A DNA stretch of 36,032 bases from Gordonia otitidis NBRC 100426 (GCF_000248075.1 NZ_BAFB01000195.1:1-36032); one strand, 5' to 3'. Shown: positions 8,855 through 17,888, counted from the stretch's first letter. Notes: generated by a model from the letters alone, not told the origin. Made by a program: numbers and translations.

Positions 8855-10260
8855 ACAGCAACACTCCCGACGAGCCGAACACCTCGCCGATCCCGCCCGT
8901 CAACGAGGGCGGCGACGAGACCCGCGCCGCATCCGCGTCGGCCCCGACGTCCCCGTGGCACAGCGCACCGTATGGGCACCCGTACGGCACAACGACGTAC
9001 CCCACCACCGCATATCCGACTCCACCATCGGAGCCAACGGCACCCCGACGCACCCGCGGGATCGCCAAACCCGTTGTGGCGACAGCAGTCCTGGCCGGTT
9101 TGGTCGGCGGGCTGGTCGGAGTCGGCGGGTATGCGCTGCTCGACCACGGATCGTCGTCGAACGCCCCCGTCATCGCTTCCGCGCCTGCGGCGGCGACCAA
9201 CGCCGCTGACGCACAGCCGGGTTCGGTCACCTATGCCGCGCAGGTTGCGTCGAAGTCGACGGCCGACATCAAGGTGTCGACGACTCAGGGCGCAGCGGTC
9301 GGTAGTGGCATCATCCTCTCACCGGACGGTTACGTGCTGACCAACAACCACGTCGTCAACGGGGTCGGCAGCGGCGCCAGGATTCAGGTCACCACACCGG
9401 ACGGCAAGACGTATCCCGCCACTGTGAAGGGCACCTCGCCCTCGTACGACATCGCCGTGATCAAGCTCGACGGCGCGTCGGGACTGACACCGGCGACCAT
9501 CGGCGATTCGGGTTCACTTCAGGTCGGTCAACAGGTCGTCGCCGTCGGGAGTCCGGAGAACCTCTCCAACACCGTGACTTCCGGGATCGTGAGCGCATTG
9601 TCGAGGACCGTCACCGCGGGCGACGAACAGGGCAGCTCCGTCACGGTCTACAACGGGCTCCAGACCGACACCCCGATCAATCCGGGCAATTCCGGTGGGC
9701 CGCTGGTGAATCTGCAGGGACAGGTCATCGCGGTGAACTCCGCGGTCGACACGGGACAGAGCAGTAGCGGCGGACCGCAGGCGTTCGGCCTCGGCTTCGC
9801 CATTCCGATCAACACGGCCAAACGCATCGCGAACGAGTTGATGCAGGACGGCCACGCCACGAAACCTGTTCTCGGGGTGTCGGGTTCACTCGCGTCGAGT
9901 GACGAGTCGGTCAACGGCGCCACGGTGCGGTCGGTGCAGTCGGGCGGCCCGGCAGCCGATGCCGGTATCAAGAACGGCGACACGATCACCAAGATCGGCA
10001 ACGCCACCATCAGCAACTACGCCGACCTCATGGCGCAGATCCTCACGCATGCACCGGGCGAGACCGTCCCCGTCACCGTGAGTTCCGGCGGCCAGACCAA
10101 GACGGTGCAGTTGACGCTCGGCAGCACCGTCGACAAGGAACAGACGACGATCTCCGAGCAGGGCAGCAATCCTGACGGCAGCGGCTCGGGTGGCGGTTCT
10201 GACGACGGGTCCGGTGGGCGCTCTGGTCAGCGACTTCCCTTCGGTTTCGGACTGCCGTGA
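8851..10260 (+). CDS. HtrA/PepD-like membrane-anchored serine protease with PDZ domain
   Basis: A 469-residue trypsin-fold protease. A Pro-rich cytoplasmic tail (1-70) leads to one transmembrane helix (about 73-96). The protease domain shows the triad His167 (TNNHVV), Asp200 (YDIAVIKL) and Ser281 (GNSGGP). A PDZ domain follows (about 345-440), then a Gly/Ser-rich tail. Such proteins do periplasmic quality control and stress signalling; mycobacterial PepD is the nearest named relative that fits. The start is set at GTG 8851 because it overlaps the leader ORF's stop; a TTG at 8788 in frame would add 21 residues but has poorer signals. It follows the mannosyltransferase by 79 bp and is probably co-transcribed. 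Confidence 0.9.
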   Translation: MNSNTPDEPNTSPIPPVNEGGDETRAASASAPTSPWHSAPYGHPYGTTTYPTTAYPTPPSEPTAPRRTRGIAKPVVATAVLAGLVGGLVGVGGYALLDHGSSSNAPVIASAPAAATNAADAQPGSVTYAAQVASKSTADIKVSTTQGAAVGSGIILSPDGYVLTNNHVVNGVGSGARIQVTTPDGKTYPATVKGTSPSYDIAVIKLDGASGLTPATIGDSGSLQVGQQVVAVGSPENLSNTVTSGIVSALSRTVTAGDEQGSSVTVYNGLQTDTPINPGNSGGPLVNLQGQVIAVNSAVDTGQSSSGGPQAFGLGFAIPINTAKRIANELMQDGHATKPVLGVSGSLASSDESVNGATVRSVQSGGPAADAGIKNGDTITKIGNATISNYADLMAQILTHAPGETVPVTVSSGGQTKTVQLTLGSTVDKEQTTISEQGSNPDGSGSGGGSDDGSGGRSGQRLPFGFGLP

Positions 10261-10427
10261 CACTGACGAGGCCGCGTAAAGAGCACGTAAGGAAAATGCT
10301 CACATGCGAAGACGATCGTCGGTGAGAGAGCTGTTACCGGAGCGGACGTGCCAGGTAATCGCAGCGCAAAGCCACCGGACTGGACTGTGGGTACCCAGCA
10401 GGGCCCACATCGACACGGAGACTTTCC

Positions 10428-11603
10428 ATGCCAGACCTCTTCTCCCCTTTCACCCTGAAGGGCGTCACACTGCGCAATCGCATCGTGATGTCCCCGATGA
10501 CCATGTACTCGTCGCAGGACGGGCAGATGGGCGACTATCACGTCAGTTATCTCGGCGCACGCGCGTCGGGCGGCTTCGGGCTGATCTTCCCAGAGCAGAT
10601 CGCCATCACCCCTGACGGCAGAACCACCACGGAGTGCGCAGGAATCTGGTCCGACGATCAGATCGAGGGACACCGGCGCGTGACCGACATCGTCAAGCGA
10701 TTCGGCGCGGTACCCGCCATCCAGCTCGGCCACACCGGTAGGAAGGGCAGTGAGGTCGCGCCACACAGGAGCTATCCGGGCTACCCGGGCAACTCCCAGC
10801 TGCCTGCCGACCATCCGAACGGCTGGCAGTGCGTTGCGCCCTCGCCCATCCCGTACGGTGGCGACCACCACTGGCCGGTGCACGCGCTCACCGTCGACGA
10901 GATCAAGGCACTTCATCGTCGCTACGCCGACGCAGCACGCCGCGCCCTCGACGCCGGATATCAGTGGCTCGAAATGCATTATGCGCACGGCTATCTGGGT
11001 GCAGAGTTCTTTTCTCCGATCGCGAACCGGCGCACCGACGAGTACGGCGGTTCTCTCGAGAATCGAGCACGATTCCACCTCGAAGCGCTCGACGCAGTCC
11101 GCGCGGTGTGGCCCGAGGAGTACCCGCTCACAATGCGTCTCGGCGCCGATGACCTCAATCCGGCCGGTACGCAGTTCGAGGACGCCGTGACCGCGATCGG
11201 GTGGATGAAGGATCACGGCCTCGACCTCGCCGACATCTCGCTCGGTTTCAACACCGACGACATGGTCGATCCGCCGATGGGTCGCGAGGCGTTCATGGTC
11301 GAGATGACCAACAGGGTGCGGACCGAGGTCGGAATCCCGGTGGGCACCAGCTGGAACCTGGGCATTCCTGAGACTGCCGACCGCGTGATCCGTGACGAGC
11401 TCGTCGACCTCGTGTTCCTCGGTCGGCCGGCGCTCTCCAACCCGCATTGGCCGGTGTGGGCCGCTCGTGAACTCGGGCACGCCGCACCGTTCGACCTGGT
11501 GCCCGACGATTGGCGCTGGTGGCTGCAGAATTTCCGCGGCTACGATGCGAGCATCGGGCTGCCGCCCGCGAAAGAAGCGGCCCCGCGCCTGCGTTCCGCG
11601 TGA
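10428..11603 (+). CDS. Old Yellow Enzyme-family NADH:flavin oxidoreductase (YqjM-like)
   Basis: A 391-residue FMN TIM-barrel enzyme. Visible motifs are VTLRNRIVMSPMTMYSS at the N-terminus, QLGHTGRKGS, the substrate-anion-binding His184 and His187 in HYAHGYL, and SPIANRRTDEYGGSLENR. Such enzymes reduce activated alkenes with NAD(P)H. In YqjM-like enzymes the MSPM motif is followed by a redox-tuning Cys; here that place is Thr25. The length is some 40-50 residues above YqjM, with an insertion around residues 112-150. GGAG lies 7 nt before the ATG. It ends 4 nt before a strong terminator and appears monocistronic. Confidence 0.9.
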   Translation: MPDLFSPFTLKGVTLRNRIVMSPMTMYSSQDGQMGDYHVSYLGARASGGFGLIFPEQIAITPDGRTTTECAGIWSDDQIEGHRRVTDIVKRFGAVPAIQLGHTGRKGSEVAPHRSYPGYPGNSQLPADHPNGWQCVAPSPIPYGGDHHWPVHALTVDEIKALHRRYADAARRALDAGYQWLEMHYAHGYLGAEFFSPIANRRTDEYGGSLENRARFHLEALDAVRAVWPEEYPLTMRLGADDLNPAGTQFEDAVTAIGWMKDHGLDLADISLGFNTDDMVDPPMGREAFMVEMTNRVRTEVGIPVGTSWNLGIPETADRVIRDELVDLVFLGRPALSNPHWPVWAARELGHAAPFDLVPDDWRWWLQNFRGYDASIGLPPAKEAAPRLRSA

Positions 11604-11607
11604 ACTG

Positions 11608-11641
11608 GCGGGTGCCGACGCCGTGAGGCGTCGGCACCCGC
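11608..11641. terminator. Bidirectional stem-loop terminator
   Basis: A perfect 15-bp stem (11608-11622 with 11627-11641) and a GTGA loop, in the 51-bp gap between two convergent genes. It is followed by TTCG rather than a long U-tract, as is common in high-GC actinobacteria. It can serve the reductase gene and the DUF72 gene. Confidence 0.85.
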
Positions 11642-11654
11642 TTCGCGCATCCGG

Positions 11655-12377
11655 TCAGGAGGCCCGTCGAGCCATGATGATCGCGTTGTCCACAGCGGCG
11701 CCACCGGTGTCGTTGTTGAAGTAGACGAAGACGTCGTCGGAAGAGTCGAAGGCAGCCCGCAGCCGATCGAGCCAGCTGTCGATCGCGCGCGGACCGTACG
11801 CCGGCCGCGGTGAGGCCAGACCGGAATGCATTCGGAGATAACCGAAGTCGGCGGTTCGCCAGAGCGGGGTCAGTACCCGACTGTCCCGGTCGGCCCAGCA
11901 CAGCGCGGCGTTGCGATGCTCGAGCACCTCACGGACCTCATCGACCCACCACGAGGTGTGACGTGGTTCGACGACGACCCGCACCGAGTCCCCGAACTCC
12001 GCCAAGGTGGCGTCGAGCGCATCAGGGTCTACGGCCAGGTTCGGCGGTAGCTGCAGCAGAACGGGCCCGAGGTGCGCGCCGAGCGCGTCAGCACGGCCCA
12101 GGAAGCGCGCCACCGGTTCTGCAGGATCTTTCAGCCTACGCACGTGGGTGAGATACCGACTCATCTTGACCGATACCAGAAACCCCTGCGGCAGCACCTC
12201 ATCCCACCCCTCGAATGTCGATCGTTCGGGGAGCCGGTAGAAGGTGTTGTTGACCTCGACGGTCGAGAACTTCTCCGCGTAATACTCGAGCCAGCGGCGT
12301 TGCGGCAGTCCGGTCGGATAGAAGTGGCCGCGCCAGTCCTTGTACTGCCAACCGGAGGTACCGACGTGAAAGGTCAT
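11655..12377 (-). CDS. DUF72 (YecE-like) family protein
   Basis: A 240-residue protein of the DUF72 TIM-barrel family. It opens with the family signature HVGTSGWQYKDWRGHFYP and has VEVNNTFYRLP, FLVSVKMSRYLTH, LLQLPPNLAVD, VVVEPRHTSWW and a C-terminal FVYFNNDTGG. The biochemical role of DUF72 proteins is not established. Its ATG lies 15 bp downstream of the fructosamine-kinase-like gene's stop, so it is probably the last gene of the minus-strand run 14668-11655. There is no evident SD, consistent with translation from an operon mRNA. Confidence 0.9.
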   Translation of the reverse strand: MTFHVGTSGWQYKDWRGHFYPTGLPQRRWLEYYAEKFSTVEVNNTFYRLPERSTFEGWDEVLPQGFLVSVKMSRYLTHVRRLKDPAEPVARFLGRADALGAHLGPVLLQLPPNLAVDPDALDATLAEFGDSVRVVVEPRHTSWWVDEVREVLEHRNAALCWADRDSRVLTPLWRTADFGYLRMHSGLASPRPAYGPRAIDSWLDRLRAAFDSSDDVFVYFNNDTGGAAVDNAIIMARRAS

Positions 12378-12392
12378 GGTGCGTCGACTCTG

Positions 12393-13154
12393 TCAGACAT
12401 AGCGGCGTGCGATGTCGACCACCTGGCCGCGATACCCACCGCCGAACACCACCGCATGCATGAGCACCATCGACAGGTAGTGGAGCGGTACGCGGTCACG
12501 CCAGCCGTCGGCAAGCGTATGAATCTGCTCGTAGCCACCGAGAATGCGATCGAGATACGGGCAGCCGAAAAGAGCAAGGGCTGCGAGGTCGGTCTCGCGA
12601 TGACCCACGTGCGCCGACGGATCGATCAGCACACAACCTTCCGGTGACCACATCACATTTCCCGACCACAGATCTCCGTGCAGTCGCGCCGGAGCGTCGT
12701 CGGTGTCGAAGTCCCCCTCGCGCAACCGCTCACAGAGCTGTTCGACGAGGCGTGCGTCGTTGCCGCGCAGTCCGCTCTCGGGCAGCAGCGGCATGAGTCT
12801 CTCGTCTGCATACATCGCACCCCAGGAGTCGTGGCCGACCAGCGAGAGGTCGAGGAGGTGTTCGTTGGGACCCTGGTATCCCGCGCCCTCCCAGCCCGGC
12901 GGCCCCTCGCCCCAGCGCGCAGCCCCGTCGAGGGTGTGCGTGATGGCGAGCCGTCGACCGAACTCCGTTGCGGCGTCGGCACTCGGTGAGGTTGAGGCGA
13001 CGCGACGCTCGGTCAGCGTCGTGTCGTCGATCGACACCACCTCGACGACGGCGGCGCCGCCGGACTCCATCGGTTCTGCGAGCCACCGCAGACCTGCGAC
13101 CTCCCAGCGAGCCGGGCGTCCGGAGGTGTGTTTGGTGAACGTGGAGGAGGGCAT
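12393..13154 (-). CDS. Fructosamine-kinase-family phosphotransferase (copy 1)
   Basis: A 253-residue protein-kinase-fold small-molecule phosphotransferase. The nucleotide-binding Lys8 lies in TFTKHTS, the catalytic loop is HGDLWSGN (159-166, Asp161) and the metal-binding Asp178 is in VLIDPSAHVGHRETDLA. Members phosphorylate fructosamines or ribulosamines so that glycated amines can be released, though many bacterial copies have no proven substrate. The ATG at 13154 is preceded by AAGGAG at only 2 nt, a tight spacing; longer starts would overlap the GNAT gene. A paralogue lies at 28889-29665. The flanking genes (GH43, GNAT, DUF72) do not fix a substrate. Confidence 0.88.
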   Translation of the reverse strand: MPSSTFTKHTSGRPARWEVAGLRWLAEPMESGGAAVVEVVSIDDTTLTERRVASTSPSADAATEFGRRLAITHTLDGAARWGEGPPGWEGAGYQGPNEHLLDLSLVGHDSWGAMYADERLMPLLPESGLRGNDARLVEQLCERLREGDFDTDDAPARLHGDLWSGNVMWSPEGCVLIDPSAHVGHRETDLAALALFGCPYLDRILGGYEQIHTLADGWRDRVPLHYLSMVLMHAVVFGGGYRGQVVDIARRYV

Positions 13155-13203
13155 GTCTCCTTGATACCCGCGCCGCCCGGTGATCGCCTCGGCCCGGCAG
13201 AAC

Positions 13204-13674
13204 TCAGTCGCGGTATCTGGCGAGATACACCAGGTCATACGGACCGGTGTCGCGTCTGCGGATCTCCCGATAGCCCATGCGTTCATACAACCGTATGTTG
13301 GCGACGCTCCGCTCGCCGGTGAAGAGTTCGACGCGCGTCACATTCTCGGGTATCACCGAATCCACCGCCGCGAGCAGACGTGTCCCCATCCCGCGTCCCT
13401 GCATGTCGGGAGCGACGACGAGGCGCATCACCTCGGCGACATCACGGTCGACGCGAATCCGCATCGACGCCACCAACCGGCCACCGACACGGATCCCCCA
13501 CGCGTGCACTGCAGAATTCGACAGTTCGGTGAGCAGGTCGAGCAGCGATTGTGTCAAGGCGGGCAGAGAAACGTCGTCGTGCAGTTGGGCTTCCGTCACA
13601 TACGCCGCTCGCTGCAACGTCAACAGTTCCCCAGCATCGGTGATCGTCAGCTCGACGACGTCGGCATCATTCAC
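13204..13674 (-). CDS. GNAT-family N-acetyltransferase
   Basis: A single GNAT domain of about 156 residues. The acetyl-CoA-binding motif A reads VVAPDMQGRGMGTRLLAAV, followed by VELFTGERSVANIRLYERMGY. The start was set at GTG 13674, because the family core begins a few residues later; two further GTG codons (13710 and 13719) would overlap the end of the GH43 gene. The substrate is unknown. It lies between GH43 and the fructosamine-kinase-like gene in one transcriptional direction, 22 bp after the former. Confidence 0.87.
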   Translation of the reverse strand: MNDADVVELTITDAGELLTLQRAAYVTEAQLHDDVSLPALTQSLLDLLTELSNSAVHAWGIRVGGRLVASMRIRVDRDVAEVMRLVVAPDMQGRGMGTRLLAAVDSVIPENVTRVELFTGERSVANIRLYERMGYREIRRRDTGPYDLVYLARYRD

Positions 13675-13696
13675 CGACTTCGCGCCACTGTCACTC

Positions 13697-14668
13697 TCAC
13701 GAGGGTTCACGCATGACACCCAGATGCCGCACCGACCCCGACAGTCCCGGAAGCTCTTTCACCGGAGTCCAGGTGTTGAGGCCGTCGGTACTGTCGGAGT
13801 AGAGGTACCTACCCGACTTGTAGGCATCGAGGTAGATCCGCCAGGCGCCGCTGGGCAACTGGATCACCGCGGGCCCCTCGACGAATGTTCCCCAGTCACC
13901 CGGCGAAATGAACCGGTACGGACCGTACAGCGACGACGACACCGCATGTTGCACCACCTTTTTCGTCTCGTTCTTGGTGAACGCGTGATACGTCGCACCG
14001 ACCTTCACGACGGTGGTGTCGATGTGGTCGGCACCAAGCCCCGCCAGCGGTATGGGCGGGCCCCACACCCGCAACGAGGAATCGAGTGCGGTCATGACGT
14101 AGGGCACGAATCCACCGCCGGTCGACATCGAGAAGATCACGTTGACCCGCCCGCCCTCGACGAACCAGTCCGGCGCCCATGCCTTGGTGGTGAACGGCGA
14201 GAGCGACGGGCCGTCGGACGAGCCGGCAGAACCGGACGAGCCCGGCCCGCTCGACGAGCCGAACCCCTTGCCGTCACCGGTGCCGGGCAGAAACGCACAG
14301 CAGAGCGGAACCGGCCAATTCTCGAGGAATGTCCAGTGCACCCGGTCGCGGCTGCGCGCGAGCCCGATGTTCGCGCCGTCGACCGTCGTATAGGTGACGT
14401 AGTAGTAACCGTCGGTGTGGCGGAAGATGCTGGGATCGCGCACACGCCCGGTCGGCGGCCGATATGCCGGTTTTGCCACCGGCGTGAAGGTGGCGCCCTC
14501 CGCGGAGGTGTACACGTCCATGTACACGTCGCTTGTGTTGCTGAAGGCCACCATCGTGTACTGCCAACCCGCCGCGGCACTGCTTCCCGCGCCCGAGAAC
14601 ACCAGTCCCACGACGGCCAGCAGCACCACCGCCATGGCTGAGAACGTGAATCGCCTACCTTGGGTCAC
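13697..14668 (-). CDS. Secreted glycoside hydrolase family 43-like protein
   Basis: A 323-residue exported protein. Residues 1-35 form a signal peptide (RRF, then a hydrophobic stretch MAVVLLAVVGLVF, then Ala-rich cleavage region). The five-blade propeller motifs of GH43 are visible: RVRDPSIFRHTDGYYYVTY (catalytic-base Asp), AWAPDWF (pKa-tuning Asp) and FVEGPAV (general-acid Glu). Family members cut arabinan or xylan side chains; in an arabinogalactan-bearing genus a self-wall substrate is also possible. A Gly/Ser insertion interrupts the middle. The GTG start at 14668 was chosen for the signal peptide; no SD is present. ORF sequence upstream (to 15088) is not credible coding sequence. Confidence 0.85.
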   Translation of the reverse strand: MTQGRRFTFSAMAVVLLAVVGLVFSGAGSSAAAGWQYTMVAFSNTSDVYMDVYTSAEGATFTPVAKPAYRPPTGRVRDPSIFRHTDGYYYVTYTTVDGANIGLARSRDRVHWTFLENWPVPLCCAFLPGTGDGKGFGSSSGPGSSGSAGSSDGPSLSPFTTKAWAPDWFVEGGRVNVIFSMSTGGGFVPYVMTALDSSLRVWGPPIPLAGLGADHIDTTVVKVGATYHAFTKNETKKVVQHAVSSSLYGPYRFISPGDWGTFVEGPAVIQLPSGAWRIYLDAYKSGRYLYSDSTDGLNTWTPVKELPGLSGSVRHLGVMREPS

Positions 14669-15011
14669 CGCTGCAGTATCGGCGACGCGGAACTCGATGT
14701 GTACCCACTGAGACAAATCGTTATCGAGGGTAGTTCTGAGACCCTCATCGGCAAAGGCGTGTCCTGTCCGCGATTCGGCGCGGCCAGTGTGCTGTGGACT
14801 CTGCGCACGGCACACGGAATGACAGTACGGAAAACTGCGACACGGGACTGCAAATGTGCGCCAGAATCGCACGGGCCACAGCGGGATACGACGGATCACT
14901 GCTATCTGTAGCAGCGGCATATACACCGCAAAAGCGCTGTCTGTCTTGGCTATTGGATCTTCAGAACTCCCCTTCGCCAAGCGCACGCGTCGACCGATGC
15001 AGGAGCACCAC
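14669..15011. other. Divergent intergenic region with one small inverted repeat
   Basis: A 343-bp non-coding gap between the GH43 and racemase starts, the longest in the window. It contains GAGGGT-N9-ACCCTC (14726-14746), which could be an operator or weak hairpin. I see no convincing gene or RNA in it. Confidence 0.5.
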
Positions 15012-15851
15012 GTGATCACCAAGCACTCCCCTCTCGGCGTCATCGATTCTGGCGTCGGAGGCCTGACCACCGTGGCCGCGCTGTCCAAGCTGTTGCCCGG
15101 CGAGAATGTGATCTATTGCGGGGACAACGGGAACGCCCCGTATGGAAACCGCACCGGCGCCGAGATCGTCGAACTCACTTCACACATGCTGCGTTACCTC
15201 GCCAATCGAGGCGTGAAGATGGTGGCGGTGGCATGCAACACCATCTCCACGACGTTCGATCTGCCGGAGTTCGGTGGATATCAGGACCAGTTCGGCGTCC
15301 CCGTCCTGTCCATCGTGCGAGCGGCGGCCGAAGATGTTGTGCATCTGCGCTACCAGTCGGTGGGCGTCATTGCGACCGCGTTCACGATCGCCTCACGCTG
15401 CTACCCCACACTCATCGACGAACTCGACCCCGATATCGCTGTGTTCGGCGAACCCAGCGTCAACCTGGCCGCGCTGATCGAGCAAGGAGATCTCACCAGC
15501 GCCGCCATTGATACCGAGGTCACCAACCACCTCAACGACCTGCTCGACGCCCACTCGGTCCGCGACATCGTGCTCGGCTGCACGCACTATCCCATCCTGC
15601 AACCGTTGTTCGAGGCCAAAGCACCCCACGTCGCCTTCATCAACCCGGCCAAGGACCAAGCGCGTGATGTTCGATTGCAGCTCGTCAAGAGCGGGCTCCT
15701 CCTGCACGGATCCCACGACACCGTCGGCACTCTCGAGATCAACACCAGCGGCACCCGGCCCGTCTTCGACACCGTGCTCAACGAACTCGGCATCACTCGC
15801 GATTACACACTGACCGAACACGTCGACTATGCATCTGTTTCCGCGTCCTGA
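15012..15851 (+). CDS. MurI-like glutamate/aspartate racemase
   Basis: A 279-residue cofactor-independent racemase. The two-Cys catalytic pair is visible as Cys75 (ACNTIST) and Cys190 (GCTHYP), with the substrate motif Asp12-Ser13-Gly-Val-Gly-Gly near the N-terminus and NAPYGNRTGAE after it. Glutamate racemase supplies D-Glu for peptidoglycan. The GTG start is decided by AGGAG (15001-15005) 6 nt upstream; an in-frame ATG at 14997 precedes that SD. Actinobacterial murI usually sits beside rph and the Ham1-type pyrophosphatase. Here it stands alone with a downstream AraC regulator, so it may be a second, inducible racemase. Substrate is therefore uncertain. Confidence 0.85.
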   Translation: MITKHSPLGVIDSGVGGLTTVAALSKLLPGENVIYCGDNGNAPYGNRTGAEIVELTSHMLRYLANRGVKMVAVACNTISTTFDLPEFGGYQDQFGVPVLSIVRAAAEDVVHLRYQSVGVIATAFTIASRCYPTLIDELDPDIAVFGEPSVNLAALIEQGDLTSAAIDTEVTNHLNDLLDAHSVRDIVLGCTHYPILQPLFEAKAPHVAFINPAKDQARDVRLQLVKSGLLLHGSHDTVGTLEINTSGTRPVFDTVLNELGITRDYTLTEHVDYASVSAS

Positions 15852-15959
15852 CCTGACGCGTTCCTCGGTACCGATGTGATGCTCCCCTTTGCTGAACACA
15901 CCACACTGCGCTCTGCCATTCTGGACTCGGACGGGAAAGCCGACGAAAGGGGCTCACCC

Positions 15960-16970
15960 ATGCTCCGGTCTGGACTCGATCCTGAACTCGTGAACCAGTG
16001 GCGCAGACGAATCGGGCCTGTGGGCGCGCTCGGACCCCACCGGTCGATCCAGGTGCGTTCGCGCGGCCGTCAGGGTATCGACCTCTACCTGCCTATCGTC
16101 GAATTCGATGCGGAGGTTCCGGAGGACTTCGAGCAGATCGCCTACTGGCGGCCCCTCGGGTCGATCTTCACATTCTGCTATCTGCAGACGCCGGTCCGGA
16201 CGCTGAGAACCGCGGCGCGCATTCGTGAGTGTCCGTCCAACTTTCTGGTGCTGGCCAGCATTTCGACCGGACTCACCACCGGCACCGCCAACGGACACGA
16301 CTTCCGCGCGCGAGCCGGCGAGTTGTCGATCACCGACAGCCGCCTACCCTACGATCTCACTACTCACAGCACTTCCGAGGTGACCGGGATCTGGATACCG
16401 ACCGACATGCTCGGTGACGACATCGCTGCCGGAGCGACCGTCGCCCCCAACCCCGCCGACACGGTGCTGACGCGAGCATGCACCGGACTCGTGACACGTT
16501 TCGCCCTCGACGCCGTCATCGGCGGGATCGACGTCGACGCCGCTGCCGAGCAGAACATCATCGATGTCGTGCGGATGCTGCTCAACCAGCACACCAGCCG
16601 ACATCAGACCTTGCGCGAGCAACCGGTTGTCCTGCGAGAAGCGATCGACGGCATGATCGACCGAAACTTTCGGAACCCCACGTTCACTGCCGACACCATC
16701 GCGACGCACCTGCACATCAGCAAACGCCATCTCTACCGACAACTCGCTGACCCGGATCAACCTTCACTGGCGGATCGGATCGCCGCTCGGCGACTCGAGT
16801 GGGCCCGTGGCCAGCTCGAAAAACCGGGACAAGCTCGGCTCGGCGACATCGCCCACTCTGCGGGGTTCTCCTCGACGGCCACTTTCCGAAACCGATTCCG
16901 AGCGAAGTACGGCCTCACCCCCGACGAGTACCGACGCCATCACTGTGCTCAACCCGTGCACCCCAGCTGA
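15960..16970 (+). CDS. AraC-family transcriptional regulator
   Basis: A 336-residue regulator. The N-terminal 200 residues look like the AraC-binding-like domain found in actinobacterial AraC proteins, and the C-terminal third is a double helix-turn-helix: ADTIATHLHISKRHLYRQL, then LGDIAHSAGFSSTATFRNRFRAKYGLTPDEYR. The ATG at 15960 has AAAGGGG upstream; a GTG at 15876 in the same frame would add 28 residues and is an alternative. It follows the racemase by 108 bp on the same strand, so it may regulate that gene or the GH43 gene. The effector is unknown. Confidence 0.88.
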   Translation: MLRSGLDPELVNQWRRRIGPVGALGPHRSIQVRSRGRQGIDLYLPIVEFDAEVPEDFEQIAYWRPLGSIFTFCYLQTPVRTLRTAARIRECPSNFLVLASISTGLTTGTANGHDFRARAGELSITDSRLPYDLTTHSTSEVTGIWIPTDMLGDDIAAGATVAPNPADTVLTRACTGLVTRFALDAVIGGIDVDAAAEQNIIDVVRMLLNQHTSRHQTLREQPVVLREAIDGMIDRNFRNPTFTADTIATHLHISKRHLYRQLADPDQPSLADRIAARRLEWARGQLEKPGQARLGDIAHSAGFSSTATFRNRFRAKYGLTPDEYRRHHCAQPVHPS

Positions 16971-16987
16971 TCGGGCAAGCGAGGGAC

Positions 16988-17338
16988 TCACGCCCTATTG
17001 AGTGCGATCGCAGCCTGAACAAGCGCGACGAAGGAATCGGCGTCGAGATCGTCGTTCTCCTTGATGTCGATCGCGCGTCTGGTTCCGGCGGTGAGGCTCG
17101 CGTTGAACACCTGCGCGGGATCGGGCAGCGACGCACCCTTGGCGAAGGTGAGCTTGATCTTGTCCTTGTAGGTCTCGAGCGTGCAGATCAGTCCATCGGC
17201 CGAAAACGTCGGCACACCATCTGGATTCGACGGCTTGCGCCACTTGATCTCTTCGACGATGTCGGGGTCGGCCCGCATGATCAGTGACCGCATCTCGTCG
17301 ACTCTGGATTCACGCCAATCGCCTGTCATATCGCTCAC
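16988..17338 (-). CDS. DUF1801 domain protein
   Basis: A 116-residue protein with the DUF1801 (YdhG-like) fold signature: EEIKWRKPSNPDGVPTFSADG, LETYKDKIKLTFAKGASLPDP and a C-terminal SFVALVQAAIALN helix. The function is not established in this family. GTG 17338 overlaps the stop of the upstream VOC gene as GTGA, so it is the second gene of a two-gene operon; an internal ATG at 17329 is the alternative. It converges with the AraC gene across 17 bp. Confidence 0.85.
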   Translation of the reverse strand: MSDMTGDWRESRVDEMRSLIMRADPDIVEEIKWRKPSNPDGVPTFSADGLICTLETYKDKIKLTFAKGASLPDPAQVFNASLTAGTRRAIDIKENDDLDADSFVALVQAAIALNRA

Positions 17339-17829
17339 GGTAGCTGCTCTGACGAGCTGGTCGTGCGCTTGCGCAGGTCTTGAGCGAACATCACGATGAT
17401 GCCGCTCGGTCCGCGGACGTAGCTGAGCCTGTACACGTCCTGATAGTTGGCAACTCCCCGCAGCGGGTGGCAGCCGTGGCGCGCAGCGACGGCAAGCGCG
17501 TCGTCGATGTCGTCCACCGAGAATGCGACGCGGTGCATGCCGATCTCGTTGGGGAGCGTCGGCGAGGTAGCAATCGCCTCCGGATGGATGTACTCGAAGA
17601 GCTCGAGGCGGCCGGTGCCATCCGGTGTCGCCAGCATCGCGATCTTCGCGTGATTGCCGTCGAGCCCGACTGCGGTGTCGGCCCATTCGCCACTGACCTC
17701 GTCGCGACCGAGGACGGTGAGGCCGAGGTCGGTGAAGAAGGCGATGGCGGCGTCGAGGTCGTCGACGGCGATGCCAACGTTTTCCAGTGCTATTGCCACG
17801 TCTCGGACGCTACCGGGCGTGACGGACAT
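17335..17829 (-). CDS. VOC (glyoxalase/bleomycin-resistance) family protein
   Basis: A 164-residue protein with two beta-alpha-beta-beta-beta modules typical of the vicinal-oxygen-chelate fold. The first metal-ligand region is ALENVGIAVDDLDAAIAFFTDLGL, the second HRVAFSVDDIDDALAVAARHG, ending in YVRGPSGIIVMFAQDL. Members include glyoxalase I, epimerases and resistance proteins; this one is too generic to assign. The downstream DUF1801 gene is translationally coupled to it. No SD is evident before the ATG. Confidence 0.87.
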   Translation of the reverse strand: MSVTPGSVRDVAIALENVGIAVDDLDAAIAFFTDLGLTVLGRDEVSGEWADTAVGLDGNHAKIAMLATPDGTGRLELFEYIHPEAIATSPTLPNEIGMHRVAFSVDDIDDALAVAARHGCHPLRGVANYQDVYRLSYVRGPSGIIVMFAQDLRKRTTSSSEQLP

Positions 17830-17888
17830 CGGACCCGACTTCGGTCAGGCGACGGATCGCAACGACATCGATCGACGAATACGGCGAC

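Noticed and set aside
10227..11480. Long minus-strand ORF (417 codons) opposite the OYE gene
   Set aside because: It is antisense to a gene with complete family motifs, shows no recognisable domain, and high G+C codon bias makes long antisense frames common.
13277..14641. Long plus-strand ORF (454 codons) opposite the GH43 and GNAT genes
   Set aside because: Shadow frame; the minus-strand products have signal peptide and catalytic motifs.
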